NCBI GenBank assembly: GCA_947644195.1
Contig: CANRZB010000001.1
Coordinates: 62,001 to 126,000, forward strand
Length of the DNA stretch: 64,000 nt
DNA from: an uncultured Clostridium sp.
GTDB lineage: Bacteria > Bacillota > Clostridia > Lachnospirales > Lachnospiraceae
Direction of reading: 5' to 3'
This document shows, piece after piece, positions 8,810-16,991 of the stretch (its first letter is position 1; each line of letters opens with the position of its first letter). Under the pieces are notes generated by a model. It made no database searches, was not told the DNA's origin, and was given only the letters and a program-made list of their open reading frames with translations. The translations under genes were made by a program, and so were the position numbers.

Positions 8810-9685
8810 TTAACGCTGCTTTTGTCTTTTTTCGCTTTGAACCGTCGGCGCCAGATCTGCAAAATTCAAATGACGGCTGCGTCTGACCCGAAGCATATTA
8901 TCCCGCAGCATAATAACCGCTTTTTTAACCTGCCTCATAAAATAATCATTTTCCCGCCCACAAGCTTTATAATAATTCATACTAAGAAACTGCAACAGTC
9001 TTCCCTGTGCTGCTGCGGACATTAACTCGATATTAAGCGGCACAACGCCTATCTGTCCTCGGCTGATTTGATACTCATAGCAGATCCTGCGTAAATTCAA
9101 TTCCAAATCCTTTTGATAGGCAGCAATCAGAAAGACCGATTTTTGTCGTAACGAGGCATGACCTTGAAAGAAATCATCTAACAATCTGGGATCCTGTCTG
9201 AGAGTAACCACTACCAGATCTGCATCTGATAAGATTGCGCTGGAACTTAAGTTCTGGTTTGTCTCGGTATCTACAAAAACATAGTCTGCGGTCTCTTCCA
9301 GACAACGGAACAACTCTTCCCGTACCAGGCCAAAATCATAATTAAACACTTCCCGATTGACAATATAGCTTTGAGGCAAATACATCTGTCTTTCATACAG
9401 CAGGGACACCGCTGACTGATGGATTACGTCGATTCCATTTCTACCGGAATAAATCTGTTTCAGCACATATTCCAATCCGTATTTTCCATAATAATTAGCC
9501 TGCTCCCGCAGCTCACTGCTCTGTTCCGCAGGTAAGACGACATCAGCAATGTTCCGTGCGGCATAATGATTTTCCAACAGGATAGTCCGACTGGCCCCTG
9601 ACATAGAGGCAATCCCCGCCATGCAAGCCATATTTGTCGTTACCCCCAAAGAACTTCTCACCGGACTCCAAAATGCAATTTTCAT
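8810..9685 (-). CDS. MinD/ParA-like protein with degenerate P-loop
   Basis: The 291-aa product has the fold signature of the MinD/ParA/CpaE class: an N-terminal beta-strand and P-loop position (residues 7-17, SPVRSSLGVTT), a Walker B-like strand YVFVDTETN near 175, and a DADLVVVTLRQDP strand. In active members the P-loop reads KGGxGKTT. Here both the signature N-terminal lysine and the catalytic GKT lysine are missing (GVTT), so ATP hydrolysis is doubtful. The start is the ATG at 9685 because GGGAGAA precedes it; a longer open frame reaching 9817 runs through the promoter and is not supported. It leads the operon with the two beta-helix proteins and probably acts with them as a localisation or regulatory factor (inference). 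Confidence 0.72.
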   Translation of the reverse strand: MKIAFWSPVRSSLGVTTNMACMAGIASMSGASRTILLENHYAARNIADVVLPAEQSSELREQANYYGKYGLEYVLKQIYSGRNGIDVIHQSAVSLLYERQMYLPQSYIVNREVFNYDFGLVREELFRCLEETADYVFVDTETNQNLSSSAILSDADLVVVTLRQDPRLLDDFFQGHASLRQKSVFLIAAYQKDLELNLRRICYEYQISRGQIGVVPLNIELMSAAAQGRLLQFLSMNYYKACGRENDYFMRQVKKAVIMLRDNMLRVRRSRHLNFADLAPTVQSEKRQKQR

Positions 9686-9795
9686 ATACGTTCTCCCTTT
9701 TTCAATGATGTGGTAAAAATCTGATACAAGGAATATTAAATCGTTTCGAATCTTTCCTGGAAACAAATTTCGTGTTCTTGTACTTGGTACTGCTA

Positions 9796-9824
9796 ATAAT
9801 AAGATTTTTCCAATCATACGTAAA
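9796..9824 (-). promoter_or_regulatory. Promoter candidate for the MinD-like/beta-helix operon
   Basis: On the minus strand TTTACG (9819-9824), 17-bp spacer and TATTAT (9796-9801), followed by an AT-rich leader of about 100 nt to the ATG at 9685. Confidence 0.45.
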
Positions 9825-9895
9825 GGGTTTTTTATCCAATTTTTGAATTTCTACATATTTGATAATTTGAGCAAAAAATTTCTGTAAAAATAACG

Positions 9896-9920
9896 AAAAA
9901 ATACCCCAATCAAAAGGGTA
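9896..9920 (-). terminator. Terminator after the FliB-like gene
   Basis: On the minus strand TACCC and GGGTA form a short stem (with an extra G in the loop flank) followed by six T residues, beginning about 20 bp after the stop codon. It would isolate this gene from the MinD-like operon. Confidence 0.6.
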
Positions 9921-9940
9921 CCTCTTCTTTTCTGCCATAT

Positions 9941-10948
9941 TTATTCATGACCCAAACATATATTCTGAAATACGGTTCGCATCACATCCTGGTTCCAAGA
10001 AGAAAAAAGCAGATGAATTCTATCCGCTAATTTCTGTCCATGCGCGGAGAAACGATACACCCAAAGAAGGATGTCCTGCCAATCTTCACGTACACAACCA
10101 CCATGTAGAACATATCTGCTGCATAGCATCATCCTCATTAAGCACAGTTCTCCCTGTATCTGCCGGCTTCTCTCCTCACTAGATTCTGTTGGGAACTCCA
10201 GAAATCGGCTGGGATAGCGATAGTATGTATATTGCTGTACAAAGGCATGCCAAGTTTTATCTGTTTCACGGAAAAATTGGGAAAAAAAATCTAAATCAGG
10301 TTCCTCCATTTCAAACAGGTCAAAAGAATCCTCCAGATAAGGAATCTCCCGAAAGCATACCAAAACTTCTAACACATCAAAAGCCAGATCCACCAAAACT
10401 TCAAAAAAAGCGGACGCTTCCCAAACGGATTCCGTAAACGTTTCCACTTCGGGCATACCCGTCAAACGCTGTAATTCGTTCCGCTGCCGTTGCGATATCG
10501 GATGAAGATGGTTGATTTCATCCAGCCATAACCAGGATACTGTACCATCAAGAATAGATTCTGCCACCACAGGGCAGGAGGCTGCCAAAGACAACCATAT
10601 CGTTTCATGATCTCCAGACACCTTCTGAGAAACAGAGGCTGTAATACGAGGAAATTTTCGACAGGTATGGCATAACATCTTCTCTCCGGCATTTCTCTGG
10701 ATACGACACAAACCATCGGCATCCAACATCCTACAAGTGCCATCGGTGCGATTCGCAAAACGGAACTGCCCATCCTGCTCTACCAGATTTCCCAATATAT
10801 CTTGCCGCAATCCATCATCTGGGATTTGCGTAAACCGTTGATAGGACGCATCATCCACAGTAATCTTCCAGCCCGAACAACAGGTCGCTGGACAACGATC
10901 TGCGATACAGGTAAATCCTGGATAGATACCTAACACATAGCCTTCCAT
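9941..10948 (-). CDS. FliB-like cysteine-cluster protein (flagellin lysine N-methylase family)
   Basis: The N-terminal third carries the cysteine-cluster pattern of FliB/YkgJ-like proteins: CIADRCPATCCSGWKI (residues 14-29), CRMLDADGLCRIQ (about 74-86) and MLCHTCRKFPR (about 93-103). FliB in Salmonella methylates lysines of flagellin, using an iron-sulfur cluster. No flagellar gene is in the window, so the substrate here may differ. The start overlaps the stop of a 50-aa membrane protein gene by one base (TGATG), which indicates translational coupling. The second half is acidic and helical with no known motif. The family call is good; the function stays open. Confidence 0.75.
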   Translation of the reverse strand: MEGYVLGIYPGFTCIADRCPATCCSGWKITVDDASYQRFTQIPDDGLRQDILGNLVEQDGQFRFANRTDGTCRMLDADGLCRIQRNAGEKMLCHTCRKFPRITASVSQKVSGDHETIWLSLAASCPVVAESILDGTVSWLWLDEINHLHPISQRQRNELQRLTGMPEVETFTESVWEASAFFEVLVDLAFDVLEVLVCFREIPYLEDSFDLFEMEEPDLDFFSQFFRETDKTWHAFVQQYTYYRYPSRFLEFPTESSEERSRQIQGELCLMRMMLCSRYVLHGGCVREDWQDILLWVYRFSAHGQKLADRIHLLFSSWNQDVMRTVFQNICLGHE

Positions 10949-11100
10949 CAGAATGTCAGATCGGACTTATCCCGAAGCAGCTTGGCACCTCTGGTAATCA
11001 CAATGACACCCGTTGCAATTCCTGAAAGAATCATCAAAATACCCATAACAATATTAAATGCACCTACTGATTTCATCGTCTTATATACCTTCTCTGCCAT
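10948..11100 (-). CDS. Small single-pass membrane protein (50 aa) coupled to the FliB-like gene
   Basis: An ATG at 11100 behind GGAGGGTATT opens a 50-codon frame ending in TGA at 10948. The product begins MAEKVYKTMKSVG, then has a hydrophobic stretch of about 24 residues (FNIVMGILMILSGIATGVIV, about 15-36), then a basic tail ending RGAKLLRDKSDLTF. The stop shares its A with the ATG of the FliB-like gene, so the pair is probably translated together. I know of no named family. It is likely a membrane anchor or partner for the methylase-like protein (inference). Confidence 0.72.
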   Translation of the reverse strand: MAEKVYKTMKSVGAFNIVMGILMILSGIATGVIVITRGAKLLRDKSDLTF

Positions 11101-11222
11101 AATACCCTCCATTCCGTTTTCCCTATGTTTCGTTTCATTGCCTGGTATCGTATCAATGAAATTGCTATTTCTCCTGCTGATACAAATATCATATCAAAAA
11201 TAGCGGCTTTACCGTTCCTTAC

Positions 11223-11900
11223 TTAATGTACACCATATTCTTCATAATATGCATCCATCCTTGCTTTTAATGCATCGTCAATCAGGATCTTACCTTGATA
11301 TTCCTGATTGTACAGACAAGTTATTACATCTTCCATCGTAACAATCGCATTGGCAGCAAAACCATATTTCTCCTGAATTTCTTCCAATGCACTGGCACTA
11401 GATGATAATCCCCGCTCCATACGATTCAGGGAGACCATTAAACCAATGATTTCTACATCCCCCTGTGCCTGGATAATCGGGAAAGTCTCTTCTATTGATT
11501 TACCGGAAGTAGTCACATCCTCAATAATGACCACTTTATCCCCATCCTGGATCGGACTGCCTAACAGAATACCCGTATCTCCATGATCTTTTACCTCTTT
11601 ACGGTTAGAACAGTAACGGATCTCTTTCCCATATAATTTGGCAAATGCAATTGTGGTCACTACGCTAAGTGGGATCCCCTTATACGCTGGACCGAATAAA
11701 ACATCAAAGTCTTCTCCATAGTTTTCATGGATTGCCTTTGCATAGTATTCCCCCAGCCGCATCAACTGTGTCCCTGTTACATAAGCTCCTGCATTCATAA
11801 AAAACGGAGATTTCCGTCCACTCTTGAGTGTAAATTCTCCAAACTTTAATACATTACTATCCACCATAAAACGGATAAATTCTTCTTTATACTGCTCCAT
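11223..11900 (-). CDS. pyrE: Orotate phosphoribosyltransferase
   Basis: The 225-aa enzyme joins orotate and PRPP to orotidine 5'-phosphate in pyrimidine synthesis. The PRPP-binding signature VVIIEDVTTSGKSIEE (about 120-135) and the N-terminal FTLKSGRKSPFFMN (about 23-36) are clear, and PAYKGIPL precedes the middle. Length is typical. The ATG at 11900 follows AGGAGG. It stands apart from the main pyrimidine cluster at 37-45 kb, between a coiled-coil protein and a small membrane protein gene, 42 nt after the former. Confidence 0.95.
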   Translation of the reverse strand: MEQYKEEFIRFMVDSNVLKFGEFTLKSGRKSPFFMNAGAYVTGTQLMRLGEYYAKAIHENYGEDFDVLFGPAYKGIPLSVVTTIAFAKLYGKEIRYCSNRKEVKDHGDTGILLGSPIQDGDKVVIIEDVTTSGKSIEETFPIIQAQGDVEIIGLMVSLNRMERGLSSSASALEEIQEKYGFAANAIVTMEDVITCLYNQEYQGKILIDDALKARMDAYYEEYGVH

Positions 11901-11942
11901 ATCTCATTTTCCTCCTAAATCAATATTTTGTATACCACGGTA

Positions 11943-12959
11943 TCACTGATGTGCTTCCATATAGGACAAAATCTGTTCGACAAAACTCAATCCCATCCGA
12001 TAGAAAATATATAGCAAAGTGCATGCCAGAAGGAGTACCAGCAACCGGTACAATATATATGCCCTGGCAAATGCCTTTTTTTCCTTTGGTGTCTTTCTGC
12101 GGCATGCAATCACAACCATATACCAAAACCCCACAACAGGAATATGCATCCAGCAAAATGTTTGAAACCAGGTACTCATCCGTCCCCAGGATTCCAGCCT
12201 TTCCTCCGGTTCTTCTACCATATCCTCTGCATCTTGAACCGCACGTTGTTCCCGCCTTTTTTTCTCTAGTACAGCTGATGACTCTGGTTGTAATTCACTG
12301 CCATGGACATCCATAATGACCAGATCACTAAAATCCTGAATTCCATCCGAATCATTTTGCTTGGTATCCGCATTTGTTTTTTTCTGGGGCATCTCGCTCC
12401 CCAACACATTCTTCTGTTTTTCTTTTGGTACTTTGACTGTTTTGCTTCCCTTTTGTTGCGGATCAGACGCTTCTCCGGCATCTTCCGGCTCTTTTTCCTC
12501 CATGATATCTGAAATCTGCTGCAATAAAAGATTCTGCAATTCTCTGGTTTCCGGTGAGGTATGATGTATCTTTTTTTCCGCTTCTCTCTGCGCCGCAATT
12601 AATTCTGCCGCTTTTCTTGCTGCTTCTTTCTTCTCTGCACGGCGTTTCGCTGCTTCATATATCATTGCCTGTCTGGCAGCCTCCCGGGAAGCCTCCTGTT
12701 GTTTTAAAGCTGCCGCAGATTTCCCCTGCTCCTGACTCTGCATAGAGTCTGTGACACTCTTACGGCTGACGGCAGCTTCCTGAGCAGCCGACTTCTGCAT
12801 GGAAGCTTTCTTGGCAATCTCCTGATGTCTGGCAAGTTCTCTCGCTGCAGCCTGAAGTTCCCGCTGCATTTTTTCATTCGCCTGCTGCGCTTTTCTGGCT
12901 CTTCGCATCGCTTCCTCTGCCTTCTGGTTTTTGATTCTGATTTCCTCTTCTTTTTCCAT
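11943..12959 (-). CDS. Coiled-coil membrane protein of unknown function
   Basis: The 338-aa product starts with about 130 residues of charged Ala/Glu/Lys/Arg-rich helix (EEIRIKNQKAEEAMRRARK onward), a likely coiled coil. A hydrophilic linker follows, and two hydrophobic segments lie near 265-285 and 300-325 (HIPVVGFWYMVVIAC, LYRLLVLLLACTLLYIFY). No signal peptide is present, so the coiled coil is predicted in the cytoplasm. It lies 19 bp after the PBP1A gene, whose C-terminus also is coiled, suggesting a cell-wall-related accessory role, but this is inference. Ribosome site AGGAGG precedes the ATG. Confidence 0.65.
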   Translation of the reverse strand: MEKEEEIRIKNQKAEEAMRRARKAQQANEKMQRELQAAARELARHQEIAKKASMQKSAAQEAAVSRKSVTDSMQSQEQGKSAAALKQQEASREAARQAMIYEAAKRRAEKKEAARKAAELIAAQREAEKKIHHTSPETRELQNLLLQQISDIMEEKEPEDAGEASDPQQKGSKTVKVPKEKQKNVLGSEMPQKKTNADTKQNDSDGIQDFSDLVIMDVHGSELQPESSAVLEKKRREQRAVQDAEDMVEEPEERLESWGRMSTWFQTFCWMHIPVVGFWYMVVIACRRKTPKEKKAFARAYILYRLLVLLLACTLLYIFYRMGLSFVEQILSYMEAHQ

Positions 12960-12978
12960 CGGTTCCTCCTATCCCTAT

Positions 12979-15819
12979 TTACTGTGCAGGAGCCGCAGTC
13001 GGCAAACCCGCTTCCGGCGCCTGGGTTGCCGGTACATTTGGCACCGACGTTCCAGCTGGCGTATTTCCTGTATTATCTGTCGGATTAGAAGCAGTTCCCG
13101 AAGAGTGTGCCTCATCATATTCTGCTTTCGTTGGTAAAGCCTGTAACGCATTCCGATATGATTGATAGGTCCGGTTCAGTGACGCATATTCACTATACTT
13201 CCGACATGCATCCACAGCCTCTTTCGCTGCACGGAGTAACGCCTCCATATTGGAAGGCTGATAACTGTAACCAGTCAATGCCTGCAGTCTCGTTTTCGCC
13301 AAATTAATTCGATTCTGCTTCTGCTGTGCTTCCCGCGCCTTTTTCGCCGAAGCCGCTTTCTTTCTGGCTAACTCCTCATTCGCCTCTTTCTGCTGCTTTT
13401 CGTATGCTTGTACTACTTTTTTCCATTCAACCGTTTCATCCTTGAGCGAATCATATTTATCCTTGACACGCCTTGCATACGAATTACGAATTTCCTCGTC
13501 TTCAATCGCCGAAATCATATCCCGCAGTTCTCTGTATTCGGTCTCCAGGGTATAATAATCTGCAATACTTTCTATTACCAATTTTTCAAAAGCTTTTAAT
13601 CTTTTCAAGACTTTTTTCTGATACTGCTCTGCTGCCAGTTCTGCCGCATAACTCGCTTTATCCTTGAGGATCGTCGTAGAAAAATAGTCTTTTCCTTCCG
13701 TCCGATGAAGGTCCGTCTTATCTTCCGTCCCTTCCACAAAATTACCGTCACTGTCGTAGCTCGCCAGACAGATTCCCGCCGGCGCAATGAAATCCTCTGG
13801 CTCTTTGTTCTTGTGAATTTTGTTCATATAATCTTTCCAGATCACACCAGGCAGAGATGCACCAGATACCCCTGGCATTGCCCGCGGCGTATCGTATCCA
13901 CACCAGACGACGGTCGTAAAATATTTGGTATAACCACAGAACCAAACATCTTTGCTGGAGTTCGTAGTCCCGGTCTTGCCGGCTGCAATCTGTCCACCAT
14001 CCAACTTTAATGCCCGACCGGTTCCATACCCTTCCTCAATGACGCCCTTTAAGACATCTGTCATCATCCAAGCCGCATCTTCTGAATATATTTGGGAAGT
14101 TTCCTCTGTGTTATTGTAAACCATGCCATCCGATGCATGACCAATCTTTCGGATGCAAGTGCGGTCACTGTATGTTCCATTATTTGCCAGAGTAGAAAAT
14201 CCCTTCGCCATATCCACAACCCGGACTCCCTCTGTAAATCCTCCCAGGGAGAGGGAAAGATTATCATTGTCAATATAGCTCAGATTATGAAAATGCATGG
14301 CATCCAGGAAAGACATTCCATATGCTGGAGTAATTTTGTCCAGAACCTGCCATGCCACCGTATTCAGAGAGCGCGCCACTGCTTCCCTGACATGTACCCT
14401 GCCATAATAATTTCCACCGGAATTTTTCGGACCATCTTCAATGACGTGGTCGTCAACCACCGTAGACGGAGAATATGCTCCACTTTCAAATCCCGGAGCG
14501 TAATCAATTAATGGTTTGATCGAACTGCCAGACTGTCTTGCCGAAAGATAGGCACGATTATAGGAATCTTTGGTTCCTCTACCTCCCACAATAGCCACAA
14601 CGTAATTGGAAGAATTGTCCACGCAGACTGCCGCCCCCTGTAAGGCATATTTCGTCCGCTCTTTATTTTTTTCGGTGTTAAATGCCAAACCTTCATTGAC
14701 AGATTTTTGCAGCTTTTTCTGCTTCTTCATGTCAATGGAAGTATATAGTTTATATCCACCAGAACGAATCTCACTGCTCTTCTCACTGTAGGCATTGTTA
14801 TAGCGGGTCTGATATTTTTCGTAATCCTCCTTATTTTGAAAGGTATATTGAAAGACAAAACCTTCTTTTTCCATCATGGCCAGAGCAGCACAATGAATTG
14901 CATAACTGACAACATATCCTTCATTCGTTCCCTCCGTCGTGATCTGAAGAACCTTGATTTCCGTTTTTTGCGCTACATTGTACTCTTTGTCGGTAAGCAC
15001 TCCCTCTTTATTCATAGATGCCAATACTTCATTCCGTTTTTTGAGCGCTGCCTCGGGATGATTGATGGGATCATATGCAGCAGGACTATTAGATAATCCA
15101 ATTAACAGAGCCGCCTCCTGAGGTTCCAGATCCTTCGCCTCTTTTCCAAAATAATAAGCACTGGCGGCACCGACTCCATAGCATCGATTTCCATAGAAAT
15201 TACTGTTACAGTAAAATTCCATAATCTGATCTTTGCTATATTCCGCTTCCACCTTTGGCGCCAATAAAATTTCTGCCATTTTACGAGTATAGCTCTTTTC
15301 CTGCGTCAATAAATTATTTTTGATTACCTGCTGGGTAATGGTACTCCCACCCTGTGTAATTTCTCCTTTATGCTTAACCAGGGAAATTCCGGCACGCATC
15401 GTGGCAAGAACATCCACACCGGCATGCGTCTTAAAACGTTTATCTTCCACTGCAATATAGCCTTCATAGATATAGGGCGAAATATTTTTAATCTCAACAT
15501 ATTGGTATCTGCCGGCATTTACTGATCCTACTTCCTGGTCATCTTTATCATATACCACCGTATCTTCTTTCATGATAAAGTCATCCTTACTCATATTGAC
15601 CAGTTTGTCAAACACAGCTTCCCTGGCTTCTGTAAAATCAGGAAGGAATTTCGCATAGAGACAGATTCCCACGATCGTACAGACAATTAGAACAGACGCC
15701 AGAATTCCCAGAATCGTACCCAGAATATTGGATACCACTCCCAGATATCCTCCTATGACACCGAAAACCAGACGAACGACATCGCCTATTCCATTGACAT
15801 ATTTCTTAATCTGTTTCAT
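12979..15819 (-). CDS. Class A penicillin-binding protein (PBP1A type)
   Basis: A bifunctional peptidoglycan synthase. After a single membrane segment (about 30-58), the GT51 glycosyltransferase domain shows VEDKRFKTHAGVD (124-136) and GGSTITQQ (157-164). The transpeptidase has SSIK (432-435, SxxK), SLN (484-486) and KTG (615-617). At 946 aa it is longer than usual because of about 250 extra C-terminal residues: a charged coiled coil (about 725-860) and a Pro/Thr/Ala-rich tail. Ribosome site GGGAGG lies just before the ATG. It probably works in side-wall synthesis at the outer membrane face of the cytoplasmic membrane. I would not choose between ponA-like paralogues by name. Confidence 0.92.
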   Translation of the reverse strand: MKQIKKYVNGIGDVVRLVFGVIGGYLGVVSNILGTILGILASVLIVCTIVGICLYAKFLPDFTEAREAVFDKLVNMSKDDFIMKEDTVVYDKDDQEVGSVNAGRYQYVEIKNISPYIYEGYIAVEDKRFKTHAGVDVLATMRAGISLVKHKGEITQGGSTITQQVIKNNLLTQEKSYTRKMAEILLAPKVEAEYSKDQIMEFYCNSNFYGNRCYGVGAASAYYFGKEAKDLEPQEAALLIGLSNSPAAYDPINHPEAALKKRNEVLASMNKEGVLTDKEYNVAQKTEIKVLQITTEGTNEGYVVSYAIHCAALAMMEKEGFVFQYTFQNKEDYEKYQTRYNNAYSEKSSEIRSGGYKLYTSIDMKKQKKLQKSVNEGLAFNTEKNKERTKYALQGAAVCVDNSSNYVVAIVGGRGTKDSYNRAYLSARQSGSSIKPLIDYAPGFESGAYSPSTVVDDHVIEDGPKNSGGNYYGRVHVREAVARSLNTVAWQVLDKITPAYGMSFLDAMHFHNLSYIDNDNLSLSLGGFTEGVRVVDMAKGFSTLANNGTYSDRTCIRKIGHASDGMVYNNTEETSQIYSEDAAWMMTDVLKGVIEEGYGTGRALKLDGGQIAAGKTGTTNSSKDVWFCGYTKYFTTVVWCGYDTPRAMPGVSGASLPGVIWKDYMNKIHKNKEPEDFIAPAGICLASYDSDGNFVEGTEDKTDLHRTEGKDYFSTTILKDKASYAAELAAEQYQKKVLKRLKAFEKLVIESIADYYTLETEYRELRDMISAIEDEEIRNSYARRVKDKYDSLKDETVEWKKVVQAYEKQQKEANEELARKKAASAKKAREAQQKQNRINLAKTRLQALTGYSYQPSNMEALLRAAKEAVDACRKYSEYASLNRTYQSYRNALQALPTKAEYDEAHSSGTASNPTDNTGNTPAGTSVPNVPATQAPEAGLPTAAPAQ

Positions 15820-16002
15820 TGATATCCTCCCAAAACTCCAAAATCAATTATTCATCAATAGAACCCACTGTGTCCTACCGTAATCTTCCCACTTCGCCGG
15901 CCCATAATGGCACGGTTGAGTTACGTCAAAGTATATCATGAGACCATACAGGCGTCAATAAAAGTTCGAATTTTGCTACGACATCTCCAGACAGGAAAAG
16001 TC

Positions 16003-16629
16003 TTAGTTATTTTCCAAAAGAATCGTTTTTAATTCCTGATACAACCTGGCTACCGGCAATCCAACGACATTGTTATAATCTCCATTGATGCCCCTCACAT
16101 ATACTGCAAAATCCCCCTGAATCCCATAAGATCCCGCCTTGTCAAAAGGATCTCCGCTTTCTATATAATGTAGGATTTCTTCTTCCGAAAGAGCCGCAAA
16201 CGATACCTCGGTTTTTTCATAAAAAGAATGCCTTATCACTTCTCCCTTGGAGGAATCCAGGATGATACAAATTCCTGTATAAACCTGATGGGTCGTACCA
16301 GATAATAGATGCAGCATTTTACAGGCGTGCTCTCTACTCTGTGGTTTTCCCAAAATCTGATTTTGATACACTACAATGGTATCCGCACCAATTACCAGAA
16401 GGCGCCTTTGATCACAAGATCCGTCATCCTGTTTGCGCAAGTAAACCTCGTCCGCTTTTTGTCTTGCCAACTCCAGTACTACCTTTTCCGGCGAAACGGC
16501 ATGAATCTGCTCCTCCCCTGTCGCCGGTAATATTTCAAAGGGTAGATGTAATCTCCCCAATAATTCCTTTCTTCTTGGCGACTGGGAAGCCAACACAATC
16601 TGATAATTTTCTAATATTTTTTGTAACAT
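16003..16629 (-). CDS. maf: Maf-like nucleoside triphosphate pyrophosphatase
   Basis: The 208-aa protein matches the Maf/YhdE family: N-terminal LASQSPRRKELL (13-24), central VIGADTIVVYQNQILGKPQ (about 88-106), and DPFDKAGSYGIQG (about 160-172). Members hydrolyse dTTP/UTP or modified nucleotides and have been linked to septum control in Bacillus. It ends 184 bp before the PBP1A gene on the same strand and starts at ATG 16629 behind GGAGGAACG. Confidence 0.93.
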   Translation of the reverse strand: MLQKILENYQIVLASQSPRRKELLGRLHLPFEILPATGEEQIHAVSPEKVVLELARQKADEVYLRKQDDGSCDQRRLLVIGADTIVVYQNQILGKPQSREHACKMLHLLSGTTHQVYTGICIILDSSKGEVIRHSFYEKTEVSFAALSEEEILHYIESGDPFDKAGSYGIQGDFAVYVRGINGDYNNVVGLPVARLYQELKTILLENN

Positions 16630-16991
16630 CGTTCCTCCATTCCATGAATCCTCTCTTACTAATTTGTGCTAACTATTTCTGATCTTTTACCAGTATATGG
16701 TTTGTTCTAAAATTACGCAAGCTGCTGAAAACTTCAATTTTTCAAATGATCCCATATTCCTAGATTGGTCATATTGTATCTTTTTCCAACCCTTTTTTGT
16801 AACTATTGTACGAAATTCAAATATTTTTCCAATGCTTTTTTGACAAAACCGATCTTTTTGACCGTATTTTTCTATTATTTTATCAATAGATTTTTAACAA
16901 CTATATCATTATACTGATTGCATACGGTAGATTTTGTGTCATAACAAATAGAATCGAAGACAAGTATCATTAGAATAGAAACGAGGTTATT
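16630..16991. other. AT-rich divergent intergenic region
   Basis: A 362-bp gap between maf (leftwards) and the Rpn-type gene (rightwards). It is much richer in A/T than its surroundings, with T-tracts and partial -35/-10 matches (for example TTGACC near 16857 with TATCAA 17 bp later), none convincing alone. No protein or RNA gene is supported. Confidence 0.5.

Noticed and set aside
9702-9938. Possible 78-codon protein after the FliB-like gene
   Set aside because: It begins two bases after the FliB-like stop with no convincing ribosome site, runs across the terminator at 9896-9920 and the promoter at 9796-9824, and has an AT-driven composition.
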